The notes: generated from the sequence alone by a model not told the origin. Counted from the stretch's first letter, positions 1 to 4,631 are shown. The stretch: DNA of 11,748 nucleotides from Acidobacteriaceae bacterium (GCA_003156235.1 PMGP01000428.1:4373-16120); one strand, 5' to 3'. Translations and numbers: made by a program.

Positions 1-511
1 CGGATTCTCGGACCTGGGAGACCAAACCCATCAGCCGTCCCTGCCAATGGCGGTTACCGCGTACCGGCTCGAAGGTCTGAACCTTGACCAGAGAGCCATC
101 AAATCGTTCGTAATCCTCGCGCCGCGTCAGCTTTCGATCCAGCCCCGGAGAGCTGGCTTCCAGCGTGTACTCGGCGCCCGGAATCAGGTCTTCCACGTCC
201 AGCAGCACGCCAAAATCCCGGCTGAACGCGGCGCAATCCTCATGGGTGACGCCGGAGAGTTGCTCGACCTTGAGCTTGCCCGCCTGCGTTTCCTGAATCA
301 GCCGTTCGGGAAGTTCCCCGGCCAGGCTTTCGGCTCGGGCTTCAATGGCGGCCTTCAATTTCGCCCGTCCCTCGGCGTTTTTTTCGAGGAAGACGCGCAG
401 AATGCGTTCCCTTGCCGGGCCAATGAACTCCAAATCCACTACGTCCAGCCCGTGCGAGGCCGCCACTCGTACCGCCGCTGCACGGATTGCTTCCAGCTTG
501 ACTGCCATCAT
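1..511 (-). CDS. rimP: Ribosome maturation factor RimP, partial (C-terminus beyond window edge)
   Basis: RimP assists late maturation of the 30S ribosomal subunit in the cytoplasm. The reverse strand reads MMAVKLEAIR, then HGLDVVDLEF and RILRVFLEKN, then the family signature SSPGLDRKL (about residues 120-128) and DYERFDGSLVKV, which opens the C-terminal SH3-like domain. The frame is open to base 1, so 170 codons are present and the C-terminus is missing. Two adjacent ATG codons (509-511 and 506-508) are possible starts; an in-frame TAG at 515-517 rules out anything longer. Between VFLEKN and the conserved region before SSPGLD there is an extra linker of roughly 35 residues rich in Ala, Glu and Lys, absent from the short E. 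coli protein. In most bacteria rimP leads a rimP-nusA-infB operon, so nusA is expected beyond the left edge (inference). An unusual leader precedes it. Confidence 0.93.
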   Translation of the reverse strand, partial: MMAVKLEAIRAAAVRVAASHGLDVVDLEFIGPARERILRVFLEKNAEGRAKLKAAIEARAESLAGELPERLIQETQAGKLKVEQLSGVTHEDCAAFSRDFGVLLDVEDLIPGAEYTLEASSPGLDRKLTRREDYERFDGSLVKVQTFEPVRGNRHWQGRLMGLVSQVRES

Positions 512-549
512 TCCCTACGGAGTTTGCCCCGTTTCACGCCAAAAACCGA

Positions 550-581
550 GGAAAATACCCCCCAAAGCGGGGAAATTTTCC
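550..581 (-). promoter_or_regulatory. Hairpin in rimP leader, downstream of the terminator
   Basis: Arms GGAAAAT (550-556) and ATTTTCC (575-581) pair, with an inner CCCC/GGGG stem (560-563 with 569-572) around a 5-nt loop. It lies between the leader terminator and the rimP start. It could be a structural element of the leader or part of an alternative fold; its function is not shown. Confidence 0.4.
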
Positions 582-583
582 GC

Positions 584-610
584 AAATAAAAAGTGGGCTG
601 TAAGCCCACT
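584..610 (-). terminator. Intrinsic terminator inside the rimP leader (attenuator candidate)
   Basis: On the minus strand a perfect 8-bp stem, AGTGGGCT / AGCCCACT with loop TAC (592-610), runs directly into TTTTATTT (591-584). This is a textbook Rho-independent terminator. No gene lies between it and the upstream promoter at 672-700, and rimP starts 73-80 nt downstream, so it would stop transcription before rimP. Confidence 0.75.
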
Positions 611-618
611 CATCTCTC

Positions 619-650
619 CGCCAGCCGGTGCGGTCACGGCAAACCTGGCG
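619..650 (-). promoter_or_regulatory. Stem-loop in rimP leader, upstream of the terminator
   Basis: CGCCAG (619-624) and CTGGCG (645-650) are perfect complements, and CCGGTG/CACGG inside them (625-639) can pair with one bulge. It precedes the terminator stem in the transcript and could be the sensing or anti-termination part of an attenuator. The role is inferred from position only. Confidence 0.35.
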
Positions 651-671
651 AACAAACTCGTCTGCATCCTT

Positions 672-700
672 AGCATAGGCCAAAATGGGAGGAAATTCAA
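672..700 (-). promoter_or_regulatory. Sigma70-type promoter for rimP operon
   Basis: Read on the minus strand, TTGAAT (700-695) and TATGCT (677-672) are separated by 17 bp. The start site would be near 665, giving a leader of about 155 nt before rimP. Both boxes are near consensus and the spacing is ideal. Confidence 0.6.
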
Positions 701-814
701 TGGGAAAGATCGGTGAGCGTGGAACAGGGAACAAGTCCTGAGCCATAAAGACCAATTCATTTCATTTGAAGCTGTAGTTTTGTTGCAACGGCCAGGAACC
801 TCACCTCAGTCCGC

Positions 815-843
815 TTGACAAACAGATATACAATGTATATACA
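815..843 (+). promoter_or_regulatory. Sigma70-type promoter for the ribbon-helix-helix gene
   Basis: A perfect -35 box TTGACA (815-820) and a -10 box TATACA (838-843) have a 17-bp spacer. The gene start is at 875, preceded by GGAG (866-869) at 5-nt spacing. Confidence 0.75.
826..843 (+). promoter_or_regulatory. Overlapping palindromic operator over the -10 box
   Basis: ATATACA-A-TGTATAT (826-840) is a perfect 7-1-7 dyad, and TGTATATACA (834-843) is a perfect 10-bp palindrome sharing its right arm. This gives three alternating TATACA half-sites that cover the spacer and -10 element. Short stacked dyads of this sort are typical of autorepressing ribbon-helix-helix antitoxins, so the product of the next gene is the likely ligand. 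Confidence 0.65.
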
Positions 844-874
844 CTTCTGACTACCCAGCAGGAACGGAGATTTT

Positions 875-1171
875 ATGAAGACAGCGAGTGAACGAATCCA
901 GCAGCGATTGAAGAAAGATCGTCCGATGACGGTGATCAGCCTCCGCATGCCGGAAGACGTGATCGAGGAGTTGAAAGAGATTGCGCCGTCGCTTGGCTTC
1001 GGTGGCTATCAGCCGCTGATCCGCGCCTACATCGGACAGGGACTGCGCAAAGATCAGGCGCGGATGGAGAATTCTCAGGTTCTGGTGCTCACCGAAAGCC
1101 TGCGCAAGCATGGAATCTCCGATGGGGTTATCTCCGCCGCCATTGCGGAAGCGCAACTGAAGACTGCGTAG
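875..1171 (+). CDS. Ribbon-helix-helix (CopG/BrnA-like) antitoxin-type regulator, orphan
   Basis: This small (98 aa) DNA-binding protein has the ribbon-helix-helix pattern. The strand TVISLRMP (residues 19-26) would enter the major groove. It is followed by helix PEDVIEELKEIAP and a second helix around GYQPLIRAYIGQGLRKD (44-60). Residues 61-98 form an extra tail that in antitoxins of this class would bind a toxin. Start ATG 875 is supported by GGAG at 866-869. The promoter carries stacked palindromes, which suggests autorepression. No toxin gene is adjacent: upstream is the rimP leader, and downstream is an AbrB-RelE pair with its own promoter. It may be a solitary antitoxin left after toxin loss, or a plain regulator. 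The fold is confident; antitoxin status is inference. Confidence 0.85.
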   Translation: MKTASERIQQRLKKDRPMTVISLRMPEDVIEELKEIAPSLGFGGYQPLIRAYIGQGLRKDQARMENSQVLVLTESLRKHGISDGVISAAIAEAQLKTA

Positions 1172-1193
1172 GTTTCTCGGGTTGTAGCCTCTG

Positions 1194-1241
1194 CGCCAAT
1201 CTGCAATACTCTTTGCCCGGAACCGGAAAGCAGTTTTGCGC
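1194..1241 (+). repeat. Diverged direct repeat, copy 1 (relic of a gene start)
   Basis: Aligned without gaps to 1853-1900, 40 of 48 bases match, including CGCCAATCTG and GAACCGGAAAGC. A GGGTT block just upstream (1179-1183 with 1838-1842) is in the same register. Copy 2 contains the ATG of the DUF4424 gene; here the ATG has become CGG, so this copy cannot start that protein. It lies between the ribbon-helix-helix gene and the AbrB promoter. Confidence 0.7.
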
Positions 1242-1246
1242 AAGGC

Positions 1247-1274
1247 TTGACAGTCTCCACATTTCCGCTAAGCT
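1247..1274 (+). promoter_or_regulatory. Promoter for the AbrB-RelE pair
   Basis: A perfect TTGACA (1247-1252) is followed after 16 bp by a weak TAAGCT (1269-1274). The predicted start site falls at or very near the ATG at 1281, so the mRNA may be leaderless; no convincing ribosome binding site precedes 1281. Confidence 0.5.
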
Positions 1275-1295
1275 GAAAGTATGTCTAGCGGAAAT
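1261..1295 (+). promoter_or_regulatory. Inverted-repeat operator overlapping promoter and start codon of the AbrB gene
   Basis: ATTTCCGCTA (1261-1270) and TAGCGGAAAT (1286-1295) are perfect 10-bp inverted repeats separated by 15 bp, so the arm centres are 25 bp apart. One arm overlaps the -10 box and the other lies in codons 2-5 of the antitoxin gene. It is a probable binding site for the antitoxin or toxin-antitoxin complex. Confidence 0.6.
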
Positions 1296-1568
1296 ACAGT
1301 CATGCCGACGGTGGTAAGCCGGATCGGTCAACGGCGGCAGGTGGTCATTCCCAAGCGCGTCTTCGATGCGCTCAAGTTGCGGGCGGGGGATTTTGTCGAG
1401 GTCAGCGCAGAGGGCGGACGCCTGCAGATGCGCCCCAAGCGGCTGGTGGACATCGGCGATGAGCGTGTCACGGCCAGCGAGGCGGTCAAGGTGCGCCGGG
1501 GTGAGGCGGAGATCAAGGCCGGACACTCCCAGTCGTGGCGGACGGTGAAAGATGAACTGGGCCGTTGA
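1281..1568 (+). CDS. AbrB/MazE-family (SpoVT-AbrB) antitoxin paired with RelE/ParE toxin
   Basis: The protein (95 aa) is a swapped-hairpin DNA-binding antitoxin. The SpoVT-AbrB domain spans about residues 10-52, with the typical core RIGQRRQVVIPKRVFDALKL, then AGDFVEV and LQMRPK. The C-terminal 40 residues, ending SWRTVKDELGR, should wrap the toxin. Its stop overlaps the toxin start by 17 nt, so the two are translationally coupled. ATG 1281 gives the full frame; a second ATG at 1302 (residue 8) would give a product starting just before the domain, weakly preceded by GCGGAAA. An inverted repeat across the promoter and first codons suggests autorepression. Family assignment is sure; the exact start is not. 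Confidence 0.88.
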   Translation: MSSGNTVMPTVVSRIGQRRQVVIPKRVFDALKLRAGDFVEVSAEGGRLQMRPKRLVDIGDERVTASEAVKVRRGEAEIKAGHSQSWRTVKDELGR

Positions 1569-1818
1569 GCTTTCGGCGTCTGCCATCAAGGCGCTGAAGA
1601 AGCTGCCGCGAGACCGGCAGGCGCAGATCGAGCGAGCCATCGACGAGATGGAAGCCGACCCCCTGACCGGAGATGTGAAACCGCTGAAAGGTCCGGAATG
1701 GAAGGGCCGCTATAGAAAGCGCGTGGGGCCTTATCGGATTATCTTCACTATGGACCGGAAGGCTGCGGCAGTGGCCATCTCAGTGATTCTCATTCGTTCC
1801 GAAAAGACGTACCGATAA
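1552..1818 (+). CDS. Type II toxin, RelE/ParE family
   Basis: An 88-residue protein of the RelE/ParE superfold. RelE members cleave mRNA on the ribosome and ParE members poison gyrase; the sequence does not decide which. Visible family features are WAVELSASAIKALKKLP (residues 3-19, first strand and helix), a second helix IERAIDEM, the block LTGDVKPLKG, the basic segment WKGRYRKRVGPYRIIF (50-65), and the C-terminal RSEKTYR (82-88). Arg82 and Tyr87 align by eye with the catalytic Arg81 and Tyr87 of E. coli RelE, which favours ribosome-dependent RNase activity. The chain ends directly after that Tyr, so the C-terminal helix of E. coli RelE is absent. It is translated from an overlapping frame with the AbrB antitoxin, a less common pairing than RelB-RelE. 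Confidence 0.9.
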   Translation: MNWAVELSASAIKALKKLPRDRQAQIERAIDEMEADPLTGDVKPLKGPEWKGRYRKRVGPYRIIFTMDRKAAAVAISVILIRSEKTYR

Positions 1819-1852
1819 TTACCGCTTCAGAGCGAGAGGGTTCCACAAATCC

Positions 1853-1900
1853 CGCCAATCTGTCATACTTTTCGCCATGAACCGGAAAGCTGTTTTACGC
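1853..1900 (+). repeat. Direct repeat, copy 2 (intact start of the DUF4424 gene)
   Basis: This partner of 1194-1241 is offset by exactly 659 bp and 40 of 48 bases are identical. It spans the -10-like box CATACT and the first eight codons of the DUF4424 gene. Confidence 0.7.
1864..1869 (+). promoter_or_regulatory. Candidate -10 box of the DUF4424 gene (leaderless arrangement)
   Basis: CATACT ends 7 nt before the ATG at 1877, so transcription would begin at or next to the start codon. The intervening bases are pyrimidine-rich with no Shine-Dalgarno sequence. The -35 (TTCCAC, 1841-1846, 17-bp spacer) is weak. Confidence 0.4.
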
Positions 1901-2986
1901 GCTGTAGTTTTTACCGTGACCGTGGTATTGGCCGCATCTGTTCCCTCGATGGCCGACGACTCGGCCGCCTCGATTGCCGCCGGCGGGCTCGTTCCCCGGC
2001 GCGAGACGCGGATCGTGATGGCCCGGGAAGTTCTCCAGATCAGCCTGATGAAGATTGTGGTGGATTACGACTTCCGCAACGATACGGGCGAGGATGTTAC
2101 GACGGAGGTGGCGTTTCCGATTCCGCCTTACGGCTACAGCCCGGATTCTCCCGCGGTCTCGTCGCTGGCCTTTTCTGATTTTCGTCTTTCCGTCGGTGGA
2201 AAGTCTGTGCCGTTCAAGGCCGAAGCGAAAGCATTTCTCAAGGGGAAAGAGGTTACCGGCATTCTGGCGCAGGACAGCATTGATGTCGCAACCTTCGGTC
2301 ATCTTGAGGAGCCTTCCGGCGCGAGTGAAGTCAATCTGATTCCAGACCTGGCCCGGTTGCCGCAAACAGAACAGAAGCGGCTTGTGGCGCTGGGACTTTT
2401 CGAAGATGTGGGCGCAGGAAATCTATTCGCGGATTGGACCGTTCATTTGCAATACCACTGGACACAGACCTTTCCGGCTCACTCGACGGTTCACATCCGG
2501 CATGAATACACGCCGGTTGCGGGCGATGAGTTGATGCCGCGCGAAACCATCGATCTTTATCTCCTGCCCGCCGCTGAACAGCCGGCGGCGAAATTCGAGT
2601 ATCCGCCGCCTCCCGATGATCTAAAACTTCTGGCGAGTTTTTGCCCCGCGCCTTCCCTGCTCAAGGGAATCCAGCAAAAGCTCAATGCGGGCATCTCATC
2701 CAACGGGAACTTTGCGTATCCGCAGTGGGTGGACTTCATTCTGACCTCGGCGAATACCTGGCGGCAGCCCATTGAGGACTTCACGCTGATTGTCGAGCGG
2801 CCGAAGGCGGAGCATGGAGGGAAGGTGTTCCTTTGCTTCTGCTCGCCGGCCAATGGCACGGTGGAAAAGACGGATGTTGACCTCTTTCAGGTTCACCTGA
2901 CCAACTTCATTCCTTCCTCGGAGTTGCGCATTGGGTTCTTCGAGGTTCCCCAGGCCAAGGCATCCCAGCCCGCGGCGAAGAAGTAG
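1877..2986 (+). CDS. Secreted DUF4424 domain-containing protein
   Basis: A 369-residue exported protein of unknown function. Residues 1-26 are a standard signal peptide: MNRKAVLR, a hydrophobic core VVFTVTVVLAASV, and the cleavage motif SMA before Asp27. The mature N-terminus (DDSAASIAAGGLVPRRETRI, then VVDYDFRNDTGEDVTTEVAF) is the characteristic opening of DUF4424. Later parts contain the family-like blocks WTVHLQYHWTQTFPAHSTVH and HEYTPVAG, suggesting beta-rich folding. Cysteines occur at LASFCPAP and VFLCFCSP. There is no membrane anchor, so the product should be periplasmic or extracellular. Translation has no visible ribosome binding site and is probably leaderless. Two small genes follow after 25 nt and may be co-transcribed. 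The family is recognised from memory; no biochemical role can be given. Confidence 0.85.
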   Translation: MNRKAVLRAVVFTVTVVLAASVPSMADDSAASIAAGGLVPRRETRIVMAREVLQISLMKIVVDYDFRNDTGEDVTTEVAFPIPPYGYSPDSPAVSSLAFSDFRLSVGGKSVPFKAEAKAFLKGKEVTGILAQDSIDVATFGHLEEPSGASEVNLIPDLARLPQTEQKRLVALGLFEDVGAGNLFADWTVHLQYHWTQTFPAHSTVHIRHEYTPVAGDELMPRETIDLYLLPAAEQPAAKFEYPPPPDDLKLLASFCPAPSLLKGIQQKLNAGISSNGNFAYPQWVDFILTSANTWRQPIEDFTLIVERPKAEHGGKVFLCFCSPANGTVEKTDVDLFQVHLTNFIPSSELRIGFFEVPQAKASQPAAKK

Positions 2987-3011
2987 GCATGTAGGGCAAG
3001 TGAGGAGTTTC

Positions 3012-3398
3012 ATGGACCCGCGGGACGAGATGGAACCCGGTCAACTGGAGATGTTGGCGCAGGCCTTCTGCGAGCAACTGATGGCTTGCCTGGACGAGTG
3101 CGCCCGTGGCCGGAAAGGGCTGTTTTCCGGATATGAGCACCTGCACGGCGAGGGGAGCGGCGAGGGCGAGGAGTTTCTCTGGCCGGAGGCGGCGCGGCTG
3201 CGCGAGCTGGCGCTGGCGTTGCAGGGGGTTCTGGCGCAGCAGGAAGAGCGGAATGCGCTGTGCGACGAGTTTCTTGATCTGTGCTCGATTCACGGCGAAT
3301 ACAATCCCGGCGAACGAAAGCTGGCGCGGGCGTTTCTGGAGCGAATTGAGCGGGGCGAGGTGGGCGCACAGCCGGAAAAGAAGGGCAGACCGTGGTGA
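3012..3398 (+). CDS. Hypothetical protein, acidic, alpha-helical
   Basis: I do not recognise a characterised family. The product (128 aa) begins MDPRDEMEPGQLEMLAQAF and looks soluble and mostly helical, with heptad-like Leu/Ala stretches (LRELALALQGVLAQQEERNALCDEFLDL) and a Gly/Glu-rich loop HGEGSGEGEE. It has five Cys, none in a clear metal-binding pattern. ATG 3012 is chosen because GAGGAG (3002-3007) sits 4 nt upstream; a longer frame from 2931 would overlap the previous gene and add a Pro/Arg-rich, non-protein-like segment. Only 25 nt separate it from the DUF4424 stop, and it overlaps the next gene by 7 nt, so an operon is likely. The tight coupling to a membrane protein suggests a cytoplasmic partner, but this is inference. 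Confidence 0.72.
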   Translation: MDPRDEMEPGQLEMLAQAFCEQLMACLDECARGRKGLFSGYEHLHGEGSGEGEEFLWPEAARLRELALALQGVLAQQEERNALCDEFLDLCSIHGEYNPGERKLARAFLERIERGEVGAQPEKKGRPW

Positions 3399-3781
3399 TT
3401 CTGCACGCATTTCTGGCGCTGGCGGCGGGCTTCGCAACGATGGTCCTGCTGGTGATTGTTCTGACGGCGCTGCTGACGCGCATGGTTCCCAGCTGGACGG
3501 GCGCCGAGGGCAAGCTGCCGCCGGGCTATGCCTTCGTCAATTTGGGCTACTCGTTTCTGGCGGCGGCGGCCGGCGGCTACGTGACGGCGTGGGCGGCGAC
3601 GGCTAACCCGCTGATTCACGTTCTGGCGCTGGGGATCGTGGTGCTGGCGCTGGCCGCGCTAAGCGCACTGCAATTGCGGGGCAAGCAGCCGGTCTGGTAT
3701 GCGCTTGCGCTGGTGGCGATTTCGCCCATTGGCGTGCTGGCTGGTGGGCTGGTGTGGCTGCGGGTGGTGGGAATATTGTAG
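3392..3781 (+). CDS. Small four-helix integral membrane protein, unknown function
   Basis: This 129-residue protein is almost entirely hydrophobic, with four predicted membrane helices at about residues 4-29, 46-66, 71-92 and 101-126. Loops are short (TRMVPSWTGAEGKLPPG after helix 1; LRGKQPV before helix 4). No catalytic motif or known domain is visible. The start is GTG at 3392, or a second GTG at 3395; an AAGGG-type ribosome binding site lies a few bases upstream inside the preceding gene, whose stop overlaps this start. The stop codon TAG at 3779-3781 is followed at once by the operator region of the VapBC module. It may act with the upstream helical protein; the function is unknown. Confidence 0.75.
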   Translation: MVILHAFLALAAGFATMVLLVIVLTALLTRMVPSWTGAEGKLPPGYAFVNLGYSFLAAAAGGYVTAWAATANPLIHVLALGIVVLALAALSALQLRGKQPVWYALALVAISPIGVLAGGLVWLRVVGIL

Positions 3782-3800
3782 GTAGTGCCACTTGTATAAT
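3772..3800 (+). promoter_or_regulatory. Promoter of the VapBC-type module
   Basis: A perfect -10 box TATAAT (3795-3800) is present. The region 17 bp upstream is AATATT (3772-3777), a poor -35. The boxes overlap the end of the preceding gene and the first operator box. Confidence 0.5.
3781..3790 (+). repeat. 10-bp direct repeat flanking the VapBC module, left copy
   Basis: GGTAGTGCCA here is identical to 4556-4565. The two copies enclose the whole second toxin-antitoxin module: the left one starts at the last base of the upstream stop codon, and the right one 3 nt after the toxin stop. It may be an insertion scar or an extra operator box. Confidence 0.45.
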
Positions 3801-3865
3801 ATGTTCCACCGGAGCATAATAGTGGCACGGATAGCCGGAGGTGGGAATTATGGGAACAGTGGCAC
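3785..3865 (+). promoter_or_regulatory. Three-box operator for the second AbrB antitoxin
   Basis: GTGCCACT (3785-3792) is followed by its inverted complement AGTGGCAC at 3821-3828 and again at 3858-3865, with start-to-start spacings of 36 and 37 bp. Between the first two boxes an imperfect dyad ATGTTCC-ACC-GGAGCAT (3801-3817) is centred. The first box abuts the -10, and the third lies inside the antitoxin coding sequence. The layout suggests cooperative autorepression by a multimeric complex. Confidence 0.55.
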
Positions 3866-4173
3866 CTGCAAAGCCAGCAGAACGCATGAAGCGCCGGGAA
3901 CTCGCCAGACAGCCTGCGACAGCGGAACTTCGGACGCGGCTTCGGATCGGAGAAAAGGGCCGGATTATCATTCCGGCGGCGATGCGGCAGGCGCTGGGGA
4001 TGGTGGAGGGCGAAATGCTCATCTTGCGTGTGGTGGACGGTGAACTGCGCATCGCAACGAGGGAAAGCCGTCTGCGCCGGATACGGGAATGGGCTAGGCA
4101 AAATATCCCGCCGGGAGTCTCGCTGGCCGACGAGTTGAACGCGGAGCGGCGCGAGGCGGCCAAGTATGAATGA
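3850..4173 (+). CDS. AbrB-family (VapB-type) antitoxin
   Basis: This 107-residue antitoxin has a SpoVT-AbrB domain at about residues 31-70, with RIGEKGRIIIPAAMRQALGM followed by EGEMLILRVVDGELRI. The C-terminus, ending PPGVSLADELNAERREAAKYE in outline, is the toxin-binding tail common in VapB antitoxins. An N-terminal extension of about 25 residues precedes the domain. ATG 3850 is chosen because GGAGGTG (3837-3843) lies 6 nt upstream; a GTG at 3841 is in frame but sits inside that ribosome binding site. The stop overlaps the toxin start by 8 nt, giving translational coupling. A three-box operator surrounds the promoter and start. It shares the AbrB class with the antitoxin at 1281 but differs in sequence and partner. 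Confidence 0.88.
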   Translation: MGTVAPAKPAERMKRRELARQPATAELRTRLRIGEKGRIIIPAAMRQALGMVEGEMLILRVVDGELRIATRESRLRRIREWARQNIPPGVSLADELNAERREAAKYE

Positions 4174-4552
4174 GGTCGTGCTCGATGCCTCTGCCATTCT
4201 CGCCTATATTCAAGAGGAACGTGGCGCGGAGAATCTGACCAAAGAGATACTCGATCATGCCGTCGTCAGCACGGTGAACCTCGCCGAGGTGCAATCCAAA
4301 CTCGTCAAGAAGGGGCACGATCCCGAGGACGCCTGGGAAGAAATTCTATCGCTCGTTAATGCTGAAGAACCATTCACCTCAGATCACGCGAAGATCGCAG
4401 GAGATTTGATTGCAAAGACGGAGAAGTACGGCCTGTCGCTGGGAGATCGATCCTGCCTGGCGCTGGCGATTGCGCTGAAGGCTCCGGTTTATACCACCGA
4501 ACAGATTTGGAAAAACCTGAAGTTGGGCGTGCCGATTCATGTGATTCGGTGA
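4166..4552 (+). CDS. vapC: PIN-domain ribonuclease toxin (VapC type)
   Basis: A 128-residue PIN-domain endoribonuclease. VapC toxins use a metal-binding acidic cluster to cut structured RNAs such as tRNA. The expected residues are visible: Asp7 in VVLDASAILAYI, Glu41 in TVNLAEVQSKL, Asp94 in LSLGDRSCLALAIAL, and a fourth acidic position in VYTTEQIW, where Glu112 replaces the more usual Asp. Length is normal for the family. It overlaps the AbrB antitoxin by 8 nt and is the last gene of the module. It converges on rng, with a bidirectional terminator 29 nt past its stop. The target RNA cannot be read from the sequence. Activity is probably intact, since all four acidic positions are filled. Confidence 0.9.
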   Translation: MNEVVLDASAILAYIQEERGAENLTKEILDHAVVSTVNLAEVQSKLVKKGHDPEDAWEEILSLVNAEEPFTSDHAKIAGDLIAKTEKYGLSLGDRSCLALAIALKAPVYTTEQIWKNLKLGVPIHVIR

Positions 4553-4555
4553 GAC

Positions 4556-4565
4556 GGTAGTGCCA
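4556..4565 (+). repeat. 10-bp direct repeat flanking the VapBC module, right copy
   Basis: GGTAGTGCCA is identical to 3781-3790 and lies 3 nt after the vapC stop. It contains the GTGCCA core also found in the operator boxes. Confidence 0.45.
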
Positions 4566-4580
4566 GAGTTTGTGAAACGG

Positions 4581-4609
4581 CGAAGGCCGGAGCGATGCTC
4601 CGGCCTTTG
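4581..4609. terminator. Bidirectional hairpin terminator between vapC and rng
   Basis: AAGGCCGGAGC (4583-4593) and GCTCCGGCCTT (4597-4607) form a perfect 11-bp stem with loop GAT, extendable by two pairs. Flanking T-runs are short on both strands (TTTGTCGTTT on plus; TTCGCCGTTT on minus). It sits between convergent genes. Confidence 0.75.
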
Positions 4610-4631
4610 TCGTTTGTCGCGGGTTGTGCGA

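Noticed and set aside
47..589. Plus-strand ORF of 180 codons at the left edge
   Set aside because: It is antisense to rimP, whose reading frame carries clear family motifs; the plus-strand product has no recognisable pattern.
592..610. tRNA-like or plus-strand terminator
   Set aside because: The stem lacks a T-run on the plus strand and no cloverleaf can be drawn; the U-run is only on the minus strand.
2931..3011. N-terminal extension of the 3012 gene
   Set aside because: It overlaps the DUF4424 gene, encodes a Pro/Arg-rich stretch, and the internal ATG at 3012 has a good GAGGAG site.
3841..3849. GTG start nine bases upstream of the second AbrB antitoxin
   Set aside because: The GTG lies inside the Shine-Dalgarno GGAGGTG that serves ATG 3850.
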